Assembly: GCA_017438745.1 (NCBI GenBank)
Contig: JAFRUS010000062.1
Span: 1-64,000 of the forward strand
Direction of reading: 5' to 3'
DNA length: 64,000 bases
DNA from: Oscillospiraceae bacterium
GTDB taxonomy: Bacteria > Bacillota > Clostridia > Oscillospirales > Ruminococcaceae
Of this stretch, positions 51,463 through 60,302 are shown one piece after another. Position numbers and translations under genes: made by a program. A model generated the notes under the pieces. That model was not told the origin of the DNA. It saw nothing but the letters and a program-made list of their open reading frames with translations, and made no database searches. Numbering within the stretch: the stretch's first letter is position 1; every line of letters starts with the position of its first letter.

Positions 51463-53559
51463 ATGGGCTTGTTTGACAGAAAGAATTTTGGATTTAAAAA
51501 AATATTTGCAAGGAAATCGGAAAGACAAAAGGGCGTTTCCGGTCCGGAAAATCATGCAGCAGATACTCCGGAAACAGAGAAAAAGGCTGACACGGTTTCT
51601 TCAGAAACAGAAGCGAAAATAAAAACAGAAAGCAGACTCAGCGTGCCGGAAAGTTCAGCGCTGTACCAGCTCTGGTTTAAGTGCCCGGAATGCAGTAAAG
51701 GTAAGAAATTCGATCCTTTGGAATTCATGCGTGAAAAGATAGAAGTTACGCATAAGGAACTGAAGGAAAATTTCTACAGAATAAATCCCGAAAATGCTCT
51801 GTTTGATGATTTTGATGAAAATCAGAAGGAGATAAAGGAGTTCCTCAAATATCTCGATGAATATGCAGGGAATATCCTTCGTGATTCAGGTTTCGACTGC
51901 GGCATTACAGACGAACAGATAGAAAAGTCAAGAAATCCTGAATTTGATGAAACCGACGGCGGTGCGGATGCTCGTCTTAAAAATAATCTTATAAATGACA
52001 GCAGTATTGCTTCAATGGGCGGCTTTAAGAGCACTGAGGAAGTTAAAAAGATAATTGGATCGTCTTTTTCTGAAGGCAAGGAAGAAGGAGCAGGTCAGAA
52101 TGACTCACTGTCGGATACCGAAAATGAACAGCCGAAAGTTTCTTTTGATGACCGTGATGCTGATATACAGTTCCGGCTTTCTGCTGACAAAGTACACGCG
52201 TGGGTATTCATATTCCCTCCGGGCAAAAACGGGAAAGGTGTTTCTGTTTCGCGGCTTTCGGAAATACTTGCTGAAAACGGAGTTATTTACGGCGCCGATT
52301 CTGCAATGAACGAAAGGATCGTAAAAGAGGGACTGTTCTTTAAACTTATAGAAATTGCCAGAGGTTCATATCCTGTAAACGGGACCAACGGAAAGGTACG
52401 TGAACTTAAATCCAGGGAAACCAATAAGATACAGCTTGTTGAAGACGAACACGGAAGAGTGAACAACAAGGAGCTTGGTCTGATAACGAGTGTTCACAGC
52501 GGCGATGTACTGGCTGAGATCGATCTTCCGACAGAAGCGTCTGACGGAGTTCAGGTCACAGGTGAGGTAATAGAGGGTGTGGACGGAAAATATCCGAAAG
52601 TTCCGGCCGGAACCAATACAAAACTTTCAGAGGATCAGAAGACACTTCTGGCTGATGCCGACGGGGAACTTTATTTCCGTGACGGTACTTTCAATGTACG
52701 GAAAGTACTGAAAATCAATCATGATGTGGATCTTTCAGTCGGAAATATAGATTATGCAGGTGACCTTATCATAAACGGTGACGTCAGAGAAGGATTTTCC
52801 GTGAAGTGTGAGGGAAACCTGAAGATCAACGGCCTTTCAGAAAGTGCAGAGATAATTGCAGGCGGAGATATCTATATTGAAAAAGGCATGTTCGGAGGTT
52901 CAGGCGGAAGTATTTCTTCAGGAGGCAATCTTAACTGCAAATATCTCGAGAACTGTCGTGTTGAAATAAAAGGGAATCTTCGTGCTGATCAGATCCTCAG
53001 ATGTACTGTAACTGCTGACGGACTTGTTGATGTCTGCGGCAGCAAGGGAAGAATTATAGGCGGGAACATAAGCGGCGGCAAGGGAATCAGAGCTAATTTT
53101 ATCGGCACTCAGTCGGGAATGGGCTCCCACGTTGTGCTTACAGCCGGAATGGTTTCCGTATATATGAAACAGCGTGCTGAAAAGGTGGAAGATCTTAATG
53201 AGATCGATGAAAACATTTCGAAACTTGTCAAGAACATCGGATTTCTTGAGGTAAAGAAAGAATCGCTCAATCAGGTGCAGATGGCTCTTCTTGAAAAACT
53301 TGAACTCCATCTCAGAGCCAGAAGACATCAGCGTGATACAGTTTATTCCGAAATCGTTGAACTTGACCAGAAATGCAGAAGCAGCAGTGCCGGCGTTGAG
53401 ATAAAGTGCGGTCAGCTGCGTTCCGCAGTGGATATAAACTATGACGGATTCAAATATTCTACCGATAAGGAATTAAACAATTTCAGGGTCTTCAAAAACG
53501 GTCCTAAGATAATCGCAAGAGCAAACGGTTTTGAAAAAGTAATAACTGACAAAGCCTGA
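51463..53559 (+). CDS. FapA/DUF342-family protein
   Basis: 698 residues. Residues 1-100 are charged. The FapA domain occupies about 235-560: a DUF342 N-terminal part (KVHAWVFIFPPGKNGKGVS, FFKLIEIARGSYPVNGTNG) and a beta-helix part with regular turns (INHDVDLSVGNIDYAGDLIINGDVREG, KCEGNLKINGLSESAEIIAGGDIYIEKGMFGG). A coiled coil at about 580-640 and a short C-terminal strand follow. Some members act in flagellar assembly or surface polymer control; no flagellar gene is near, so its role is open. AAGGGGGG precedes the ATG. Confidence 0.85.
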   Translation: MGLFDRKNFGFKKIFARKSERQKGVSGPENHAADTPETEKKADTVSSETEAKIKTESRLSVPESSALYQLWFKCPECSKGKKFDPLEFMREKIEVTHKELKENFYRINPENALFDDFDENQKEIKEFLKYLDEYAGNILRDSGFDCGITDEQIEKSRNPEFDETDGGADARLKNNLINDSSIASMGGFKSTEEVKKIIGSSFSEGKEEGAGQNDSLSDTENEQPKVSFDDRDADIQFRLSADKVHAWVFIFPPGKNGKGVSVSRLSEILAENGVIYGADSAMNERIVKEGLFFKLIEIARGSYPVNGTNGKVRELKSRETNKIQLVEDEHGRVNNKELGLITSVHSGDVLAEIDLPTEASDGVQVTGEVIEGVDGKYPKVPAGTNTKLSEDQKTLLADADGELYFRDGTFNVRKVLKINHDVDLSVGNIDYAGDLIINGDVREGFSVKCEGNLKINGLSESAEIIAGGDIYIEKGMFGGSGGSISSGGNLNCKYLENCRVEIKGNLRADQILRCTVTADGLVDVCGSKGRIIGGNISGGKGIRANFIGTQSGMGSHVVLTAGMVSVYMKQRAEKVEDLNEIDENISKLVKNIGFLEVKKESLNQVQMALLEKLELHLRARRHQRDTVYSEIVELDQKCRSSSAGVEIKCGQLRSAVDINYDGFKYSTDKELNNFRVFKNGPKIIARANGFEKVITDKA

Positions 53560-53589
53560 TTTACACTGGATGTTAAAACGTTTGGGATT

Positions 53590-53683
53590 TGTGGAAAATC
53601 CTGTTGATAATGTGGAAAAAACAGATTTCCATGTTGAAAGCCGCGGAAATTCCTGTTGAAAACTCTGTGGAAACAGTGGATAA
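53590..53683 (+). repeat. Array of seven DnaA-box-like elements
   Basis: TGTGGAAAA (53590), TGTTGATAA (53602), TGTGGAAAA (53611), TGTTGAAAG (53632), TGTTGAAAA (53654), TGTGGAAAC (53666) and AGTGGATAA (53675) lie in one orientation. The DnaA box is TGTGGATAA; each differs at 1-3 positions. Spacings are 12, 9, 21, 22, 12 and 9. No exact consensus box and no dnaA/dnaN nearby. Confidence 0.6.
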
Positions 53684-53759
53684 ATCCCCGTTCTGAATAG
53701 TTGTTGATTGTGTTGAATCGAAAAATATTTATCAGGAGAAAAAACAGTAGAGAAAAAAT

Positions 53760-54578
53760 ATGGATTACAGAACAACAGATGATGGAATAATTGTGAGCCA
53801 GAATTGTTTTGATCTGGCACAGACTCTGGACTGCGGACAGGCTTTCAGATGGAATGAAAGAGAGGACGGCTCTTTCGAAGGTGACTTTGTAAACGAACAT
53901 CTTGTAGTCTCGGAACTACGGAAGGGCGAGTTCCTTTTCCACGGGGTTTCCGAAGACAAGTTCCTTTCAGTCTGGAAAGATTACTTCGATTTTGAGACTG
54001 ACTATGAAGCAATAATAAAGCAGCTTTCCGAAGATGAAACTCTTGAAAAAGCATGTTCGTTTGCATCTGGTATAAGAATACTCCGTCAGGATACCTGGGA
54101 AACTTTGTGTTCGTTTATAATTTCACAGAACAATAACATTCCGAGAATAAAGGGGATAATCGGAAGACTCTGCGAAAAATACGAAGGATTTCCGGATAAT
54201 GAGACACTTGCTGCCGAAACTCCGGAGTCACTTGCTTTTCTGAGAGCGGGTTTCCGCGCAAAATACATTGTCGATGCTGCCAAACGGACGGCTTCCCGCG
54301 AGATCAATCTCGAAAAGATCCGCACACTTCAGTTTGAAGATGCCCGAAAGGAACTTATGAAGATATGCGGTGTCGGACCGAAGGTCGCTGACTGCGTACT
54401 GCTTTTCGGTATGTACAGGACAGAGGCATTTCCGGTGGATGTATGGATAAAAAGAGTAATGGCACGTTTTTATCCTGACGGTATGCCGGAATGTGCAAAA
54501 GGCATTGAGGGTATCGCCCAGCAGTATCTTTTCCATTATGTGCGTAGTAATCCGACACTGCTTGGTGAAATAAGCTAA
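53760..54578 (+). CDS. OGG-type DNA glycosylase
   Basis: 272 residues. The N-terminal OGG domain is recognisable (FDLAQTLDCGQAFRWN), followed by the helix-hairpin-helix GPD domain: SFIISQNNNIPRIKGIIGRLCEKYEG, KICGVGPKVADCVLLF with the catalytic lysine (GVGPKVADC) and FPVDVWIKRVM with the catalytic aspartate. It should remove 8-oxoguanine or related damage and nick the AP site. The upstream region carries the DnaA-box-like array. No clear strong ribosome site; AGGAGAAAAAA lies further upstream. Confidence 0.9.
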   Translation: MDYRTTDDGIIVSQNCFDLAQTLDCGQAFRWNEREDGSFEGDFVNEHLVVSELRKGEFLFHGVSEDKFLSVWKDYFDFETDYEAIIKQLSEDETLEKACSFASGIRILRQDTWETLCSFIISQNNNIPRIKGIIGRLCEKYEGFPDNETLAAETPESLAFLRAGFRAKYIVDAAKRTASREINLEKIRTLQFEDARKELMKICGVGPKVADCVLLFGMYRTEAFPVDVWIKRVMARFYPDGMPECAKGIEGIAQQYLFHYVRSNPTLLGEIS

Positions 54579-54626
54579 TAATCGCATTGAGTTTTTGTTT
54601 TTCTTATGCAAAGTGCAGTAAAGACA

Positions 54627-54655
54627 TTGACATATACAATATTATGTTGTATTAT
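54627..54655 (+). promoter_or_regulatory. Promoter of the GGDEF gene
   Basis: TTGACA (54627-54632), 17 bases, TATTAT (54650-54655), giving a leader of about 230 bases with repeat C, a 34-bp palindrome and a further hairpin. No gene in 54579-54891. Confidence 0.7.
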
Positions 54656-54750
54656 TATTGTATAGGATTGTCGGCTGACCGGCGCTTTTGTTCTCAACAT
54701 ATAAATGCCGGGTGACTATTAACCGATATACAGGGCAATATTTATATTGC

Positions 54751-54827
54751 CTTGCAGATCCGCAAACTACGTTTGCTTCCTGCATATCGGCTAATAGTAA
54801 ACGAAAAATATATTTTTCGTTTACTAT
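54751..54827. repeat. Repeat C copy 2 with a 34-bp perfect palindrome
   Basis: 54751-54808 matches repeat C copy 1. ATAGTAAACGAAAAATA (54794-54810) is followed directly by its reverse complement (54811-54827). A second hairpin AGTGAACG-TAACTG-CGTTCACT lies at 54839-54860. Confidence 0.85.
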
Positions 54828-54891
54828 AATTGATTTGCAGTGAACGTAACTGCGTTCACTAACTATAAATTAAGGGAAGGGGGAGAAAACA

Positions 54892-57216
54892 ATGGAAAAG
54901 GGAAAGAGAATTAACATCGGACTCTTTGTGAACAGCATACAGAATGACTACTCAACACTTGTGTGTCAGGGTGCTGCTGTTGCTGCGGAAGAGCTGGACG
55001 TTAATCTCCTTATTGTTCCGGGTCATGAATTGAATAATACATGGGAAAAGAGAGAAGTAAAAAGGTTCGAACACCAGAACAATGTCCTTTATACATTTAT
55101 CAATTCCAATAACATTGACGTGCTTATTGTGTCGATGGGAACTGTTGCTTCTCCTCTGAATCAAAGGGAAAGAAAAGAATTTCTTGACCAGTACAAGGGT
55201 ATAAAAGTAATTGCTCTTGAATCCGAGGTCGAAGGTTATCCGAGCATTCTTTACAGTATGAGTGGACTCAGACAGGAGATAGAGCATTTTATAACAGCTC
55301 ATGGCATGAAGAAGATCGCATATTTAAGCGGTCCAGCTAATAATACTGTTGCACAGGAAAGAGAAGGCGTTTACAGGCAGGTCATGGCTGAATACGGCCT
55401 TGAAGTTCCTGAAAATTATGTTGCATACGGTGATTTCACAGATGTCTGTATCGATACAGTAAGGGAATGGTTTGATGCTCTTGCAGATAACTTCCCTGAA
55501 GTGATCTGCAGTGCCAATGACACTATGATCAAGTGTGTAAAGGAAGTATGCGAGGAACGCGGCCTGAAGATCGGTACCGATCTTTTTGTTGCAGGATTTG
55601 ATGATGCTGCATTTGCAAATGTAATGGTTCCGCCGCTTACTACTGTAAAGTCCAATGTTATGACTATGGGCTACACTGCTGTTGTCAGTGCTGTGGATTA
55701 TTATAAAACAGGAGTTTTCAAAAATGTATCAGTAGACACCATGCTTATAACAAGGCAGTCCTGCGGATGCAGTCCTGAAGCAGTCAGGGAGACTGAAACC
55801 AAGGGTATAAGCCTTGATGTCGAAAAGGATGAACTCATTGAAAATATTATAAAATATACGATCAAAAAGTCATCGCTCGATGTAATTCCGAAGACGCAGA
55901 TCCGTGTTCTCCGTGAATTTATCGGATATGTTTACGAGCGGGCTGTCGGGGCGGTTCCTTCACCTATCTCATCTCCGGAAATGAGCAAGCTTGTTTCGGA
56001 GCTTATGTGTGAGGAAAACATGGACTTTTTCACGTTTGATGCCATAAATGCCGTGGCTTTTGCCATGCGAAAAATTGCACTTGAAGGCAACGGCGGAGCA
56101 AAGCGTGAAGTGGTGTTCAGGGTCTTCGAAAGATTTTTTCGCAGCGTAAGCCTTCAGTTTGCTGAGAAAAGTCAGAACGTTGAAAGCAGAATGATCGCTG
56201 ACCGTCTGGTTTTCTCGCGTATCGCTGATGATATGATGTCCAGCGGTGATGATGAATCCGAGAGTTTAAGACTGCTTATGAACGATATAAGACAGCTGCA
56301 CGTAAAGAGCTGCTATCTTTATCTTTACAATAAATCATTTGACGGTCTTTCAAAAACAGCACTCAGCAATGATGTTGCAGTATGGAAGAGACCGGACCAT
56401 GTTTATATCAAGGCTTTGTATGACAACAATGATCCTGTTTTTCCAAAGCCGGAGGAGCAGAAGATACGTTATGATGAATTTCTGACGCACAGGTTCTTCT
56501 GTGATGAACGCCGCAAGACCATGGTCCTGCAGGCACTTTACTTCAATTACGAACATTACGGAATAATCCTTATGGAGAGCAGTACCATAGGACTTATATC
56601 CGAGATAATGAATATCACACTCCAGATAAGCACTGCCATAAAGCTGACACAGTTTATGGGACAGCTTACCGATGCGCTTGACAACGTTGAGGAAGCCAAC
56701 AGAAAGCTCAGCATGGAATCTGTTACAGATCAGCTTACCGGTATCTATAACCGCCGCGGTTTCATAAGCGAGTCGGAAAAGATCCTTTCCGACAAGAGAG
56801 GAAATACCTGCAGCGGTGCAGTTCTTTACGCAGACCTCGACTGTCTGAAGATCATAAACGATACTTTCGGACATAAAGAAGGGGATTTCGCAATAAGAAA
56901 AGCTTCGGAGATACTCCGCACAAGCCTGAGAAAGTCAGACGTTGTCGGACGTGTGGGCGGCGATGAGTTCGTTGCGTTCATTATGGATATTGATGAGGAA
57001 AGAATAATGGCTGTATGCCAGAGAATACAGGACCTGGCGTCATCTTTCAATACGGAGAGCGACAAGCCATATAATATAGGAATAAGTACGGGATTATACC
57101 GCTTCGATACTATTGACGGTGAATCAATAGATCAGCTTATGTCGGGAGCAGACAGGGATCTTTACAACAATAAAAAGAAAAAAGTCAAAGTAGTGCTGAA
57201 GGAAACAGCGGTTTAA
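54892..57216 (+). CDS. Diguanylate cyclase with LacI-like sensor domain
   Basis: 774 residues, soluble. Residues 1-290 match the substrate-binding fold of LacI-family regulators (INIGLFVNSIQNDYSTLVCQGAAVAAEEL, DLFVAGFDDAAFANVMVPPLTTVK), but no DNA-binding headpiece precedes it. A helical middle part leads to a GGDEF domain (about 605-770) with SVTDQLTGIYNRRGF, GRVGGDEFVAF near residue 688 and SGADRDLYNNKKKKVK. The GGDEF motif is intact, so it should make c-di-GMP in response to a small ligand such as a sugar. AAGGGGGAG precedes the ATG. An ArsR gene follows after 47 bases and a sugar-type binding lipoprotein next. Confidence 0.92.
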   Translation: MEKGKRINIGLFVNSIQNDYSTLVCQGAAVAAEELDVNLLIVPGHELNNTWEKREVKRFEHQNNVLYTFINSNNIDVLIVSMGTVASPLNQRERKEFLDQYKGIKVIALESEVEGYPSILYSMSGLRQEIEHFITAHGMKKIAYLSGPANNTVAQEREGVYRQVMAEYGLEVPENYVAYGDFTDVCIDTVREWFDALADNFPEVICSANDTMIKCVKEVCEERGLKIGTDLFVAGFDDAAFANVMVPPLTTVKSNVMTMGYTAVVSAVDYYKTGVFKNVSVDTMLITRQSCGCSPEAVRETETKGISLDVEKDELIENIIKYTIKKSSLDVIPKTQIRVLREFIGYVYERAVGAVPSPISSPEMSKLVSELMCEENMDFFTFDAINAVAFAMRKIALEGNGGAKREVVFRVFERFFRSVSLQFAEKSQNVESRMIADRLVFSRIADDMMSSGDDESESLRLLMNDIRQLHVKSCYLYLYNKSFDGLSKTALSNDVAVWKRPDHVYIKALYDNNDPVFPKPEEQKIRYDEFLTHRFFCDERRKTMVLQALYFNYEHYGIILMESSTIGLISEIMNITLQISTAIKLTQFMGQLTDALDNVEEANRKLSMESVTDQLTGIYNRRGFISESEKILSDKRGNTCSGAVLYADLDCLKIINDTFGHKEGDFAIRKASEILRTSLRKSDVVGRVGGDEFVAFIMDIDEERIMAVCQRIQDLASSFNTESDKPYNIGISTGLYRFDTIDGESIDQLMSGADRDLYNNKKKKVKVVLKETAV

Positions 57217-57263
57217 CCGTAAATCCGCGCTTCTTTAGAAAATGCACTGATCAGGAGATCACT

Positions 57264-57635
57264 ATGGAAAAAGAACACTGTCACTGTGGTTCTGAACACT
57301 GTGGATTTGACGGGAACATGCCTGACGATAATGTCCTGTACGATGTTTCAGAACTGTTCAAGGTTTTCGGTGACGCAACAAGGATAAAGATATTGTTCCT
57401 TCTTCTGAAGGAGGAAATGTGTGTCTGTGATATTGCCGGACTCCTTGGAATGCAGCAGTCAGCTATCTCACATCAGCTAAGGGTGCTCAAACAGGCGAGA
57501 CTGGTAAAGTTCCGCAGAGAGGGCAAAACCGTTTTCTATTCCCTTGCAGACGGGCATGTGGAAACCATGCTGAGCCAGGGTCTGGAACATGCAGCAGAGC
57601 AGCAGCCATCAGGGCAGCCGCAGACAGGAAACTGA
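57264..57635 (+). CDS. ArsR-family metal-responsive repressor
   Basis: 123 residues. The N-terminus is rich in His and Cys (HCHCGSEHCGFDG), followed by the winged helix LFKVFGDATRIKILFLLLKEEMCVCDIAGLLGMQQSAISHQLRVLKQARLVKFRREGKTVFYSL. EMCVCD is the alpha-3 metal site of ArsR/SmtB sensors. A metal such as Zn, Cd or Pb is likely; the exact one is not decided. It sits between a GGDEF gene and a solute-binding gene, with no metal efflux gene near. Confidence 0.9.
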   Translation: MEKEHCHCGSEHCGFDGNMPDDNVLYDVSELFKVFGDATRIKILFLLLKEEMCVCDIAGLLGMQQSAISHQLRVLKQARLVKFRREGKTVFYSLADGHVETMLSQGLEHAAEQQPSGQPQTGN

Positions 57636-57699
57636 AAGTAAAGTTCAGGGTGTGACGGGAATGGACGCCATGCCTGTGATACAGAAAGGATACGAAAAT

Positions 57700-59076
57700 A
57701 TGAATAGAACAGGAAGACTATTTGCTTCGCTGGCAGCAGTCATTCTTACAGCTTCACTTGCTTCGTGTGATAATAAGCCGCAGACAGGAAAAACAGATAA
57801 TCTTGATACGGCTACAAGAGAAGAACTTGCCAGTATTGCAGCAAAGGATTCCAGACTGACGGGTGAACTGGAAAACAAGACTATCAAATGGATGGCGAAC
57901 TGGGGCTTTTCTGCAGAAAAAGATCCTAACCTTGTTGTATTTCAGGAGAGATACGGCGGAAATATCGAAGAGACCATCATTGACTGGTCTGTAAGATACG
58001 ATAAGCTTGCAACTGCCATAAACGGAGACGAAGGAATAGACTTTTTCCCTGCAGGAGATACCGATGCGTTTCCTAAGGGTGCGATAAAGTCAATGTTCGT
58101 TCCTGTCGATGACTACATCGATTTCAGCTCGGAACTCTGGGCAGATGTTAAGACAGCCAATGATATCTTTCTCTGGGACGGCCATCACTACGTTATCTGT
58201 ACAGATGTAAGCGGTGCAAACACTGCGATTATCTATAATAAAAAGACCATAGAAGAGTATGGCCTTGAAGATCCTGCCGAGCTGTTCGAAAAGGGCGAAT
58301 GGAACTGGGATACATTCAAGAAGCAGCTTGATGATTTCGTTGATCCTGAAAACGGACTTTACGGCATTGACGGCTGGTGGACAGAGGCGGCTCTTTCGCT
58401 TACTACCGGTGTCCCATACATAGGACTTAAAGACGGCAAGCTCGTTAATAATCTTAAAGATCCTGCTATCGAACGTGTTCAGAAGTTCATGGCTGAGCTC
58501 CACGATGACGGATGCGTCCTTGACAAGGGACTTTTCGACTGGAGTGAAAAACCGAATTTTATCGGTGAAGGAAAGGAACTTTTCTACCCATGCGGATTAT
58601 GGGCTGTTTATAAACCTGCTGAAGAATGGAAGAAGACTTTCGGCGAAGATGCATTCTTTGTACCTATGCCTAAGGATCCGAAGGCTGACTACTACTACAT
58701 TCCTTCAACCGTTGAAGGATTTATGATGGTGTCAGGCGGAAAGAACCCTGAAGGTGTTGCGAAATTTGCAGAGTGCAAGAGAGTGGTGCTTCTTAACGAA
58801 GGACTCAGAAAAGTCGGCGAAGATATGACTGTTGAGTCGTACGGCTGGACACCGGAAATGGTAGCCATGAGAGACAAGATGACTGAAATGGCCAACGAAC
58901 ATCCGGTATTTGATTTCTATGTGGGCGTAAGCAATGATGTGACAAGCATTCTTGACAGTGCGGAAACCGGTATCAGAGGATCGCTTCAGGGCGGTACACC
59001 TTGGTCAGAGACTGTGAATTCGTGCTACGATGTGATAGACGCTCTCATTGATGACGCAAATAACGGAAGATCTTAA
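57700..59076 (+). CDS. ABC transporter solute-binding lipoprotein, family 1
   Basis: 458 residues from the ATG at 57700 with AAAGGA upstream. Lipobox LASCD. It has the usual family 1 pattern (KWMANWGF, NLVVFQERYGGNIEE, AIIYNKKTIEEYGLEDPAELF, NWDTFKKQL, GFMMVSGGKNPEGVAKF), typical of carbohydrate-binding proteins. Permease and ATPase genes are not in the window. The ArsR gene lies 64 bases upstream in the same orientation. Confidence 0.85.
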   Translation: MNRTGRLFASLAAVILTASLASCDNKPQTGKTDNLDTATREELASIAAKDSRLTGELENKTIKWMANWGFSAEKDPNLVVFQERYGGNIEETIIDWSVRYDKLATAINGDEGIDFFPAGDTDAFPKGAIKSMFVPVDDYIDFSSELWADVKTANDIFLWDGHHYVICTDVSGANTAIIYNKKTIEEYGLEDPAELFEKGEWNWDTFKKQLDDFVDPENGLYGIDGWWTEAALSLTTGVPYIGLKDGKLVNNLKDPAIERVQKFMAELHDDGCVLDKGLFDWSEKPNFIGEGKELFYPCGLWAVYKPAEEWKKTFGEDAFFVPMPKDPKADYYYIPSTVEGFMMVSGGKNPEGVAKFAECKRVVLLNEGLRKVGEDMTVESYGWTPEMVAMRDKMTEMANEHPVFDFYVGVSNDVTSILDSAETGIRGSLQGGTPWSETVNSCYDVIDALIDDANNGRS

Positions 59077-59136
59077 TATTCTCCATAAAGAATTTTATAC
59101 GTCTCCTGCATATCAGCAGGAGGTCCACAGTAAACG

Positions 59137-59175
59137 AAAAGCAGGACAACGTTTAAATTGTTGTCCTGCTTTTTT
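59137..59175. terminator. Shared terminator of two convergent genes
   Basis: AAAAGCAGGACAAC (59137-59150), GTTTAAATT, GTTGTCCTGCTTTT (59160-59173) and a T-run on both strands. The stop codon of the minus-strand radical SAM gene (59153-59155) is in the loop. Confidence 0.9.
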
Positions 59176-60097
59176 TACCCTGAAAGCTGTCACGTCTTTT
59201 AAGCTCCTTGTCTATGCCGTTGAGTACTGAGCGTTTGTCACAGGTCCACAGAGGAGCTTCAAGTATCCTTTTGTCGCCATCTCCGGTGACACGCTCTATA
59301 ACAATGTCCGGGGTGGTAAGTTCTATCTGGTCGCATACAAGTGAAATGTATTCTTCCTTTGAAAGAAGAGGAAAGGGTGCGGTCCTGTACATTTCCGAAA
59401 GGTTGGTGCCTTTTGTGATGTGAAGCATATGTATCTTTATGCAGCCCGGATGAAGGCCGCTTACTCTTTCTGCTGTTTCAAGCATCATTTTCCTTGTCTC
59501 CCCCGGAAGGCCGTTTATTATGTGGATACAGGTTCGTATCCCCATGCTTTTTAGTTTTTCAAATGACTCAAGGAAAATACCGAACGTATGTCCGCGGTTT
59601 ATAAGTTCTGCTGTTTTGTCATGTATGGTCTGCAGACCGAGTTCGACTGTAAGAAATGTTTGTTCGGACAAGTCTCCGAGCAGCTTTAGCACATCATCCG
59701 GCAGGCAGTCTGCTCTGGTGGCGACGGTCAGTCCTTTTGTGCCCGGAAAGGCAAGAGCTTCACTGAAAAGTGCAGACAGTTTTTCAACTGGTGCATATGT
59801 ATTTGTGCCGGCCTGAAAATATGCGATGTAGCTTGAACTTTTCCATTTTTCTGAAAGAAGTGCGATCTGTTCCTTCATCTGATCTGTTAGAGAACTGCCG
59901 GAATTTCCTGAAAAATCACCGCTCAGCATCGGGGAACAGTATATGCATCCGCCGGTACCGCATGTTCCGTCACGGTTCGGACATGTGAAGCCGGCATTAA
60001 GGGAGAGTTTGACAACTTTTTCACCGAAAGTTTCACGGAGAAACCGGTTCTGGGTGTAGTAACGTTTGTTGTCACCAGATATAGCGAATTCATTCAT
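59153..60097 (-). CDS. Radical SAM protein, TIGR01212/YhcC family
   Basis: 314 residues. The N-terminus has the YhcC-type iron-sulphur motif FTCPNRDGTCGTGGCIYCSP (cysteines spaced C-x8-C-x4-C-x2-C), followed by radical SAM barrel segments (YIAYFQAGTNTYAP, LTVATRADCLPDDVLKLL, ELGLQTIHDKTAELINRGH, HIINGLPGETRKMM). The precise reaction is not established for this family; relatives are implicated in RNA modification or stress. AGGA lies 7 bases before the ATG. Its stop lies inside the terminator loop shared with the opposite gene. Confidence 0.9.
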   Translation of the reverse strand: MNEFAISGDNKRYYTQNRFLRETFGEKVVKLSLNAGFTCPNRDGTCGTGGCIYCSPMLSGDFSGNSGSSLTDQMKEQIALLSEKWKSSSYIAYFQAGTNTYAPVEKLSALFSEALAFPGTKGLTVATRADCLPDDVLKLLGDLSEQTFLTVELGLQTIHDKTAELINRGHTFGIFLESFEKLKSMGIRTCIHIINGLPGETRKMMLETAERVSGLHPGCIKIHMLHITKGTNLSEMYRTAPFPLLSKEEYISLVCDQIELTTPDIVIERVTGDGDKRILEAPLWTCDKRSVLNGIDKELKRRDSFQGKKSRTTI

Positions 60098-60302
60098 ATA
60101 AGCGTCCTGTATATGTGTAAGATGTCGATTTTGTTAGAATACCATTGATTTTGTTTTATAAATATGGTATACTATAGAAGGGAAATAGTACGAATTTTTA
60201 TTAATTTATATGGGAAACAAAAATTTATTTTTGCATTACTTATAATTATATAATAAAAAAGGAAATAAAACAACACTACTTGAATGAAAGGGGAATGTGA
60301 GG

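Noticed and set aside
53590..53720. Chromosomal origin of replication
   Set aside because: No dnaA, dnaN, rpmH or other origin genes are near and no exact DnaA box occurs; kept only as a box-like array.
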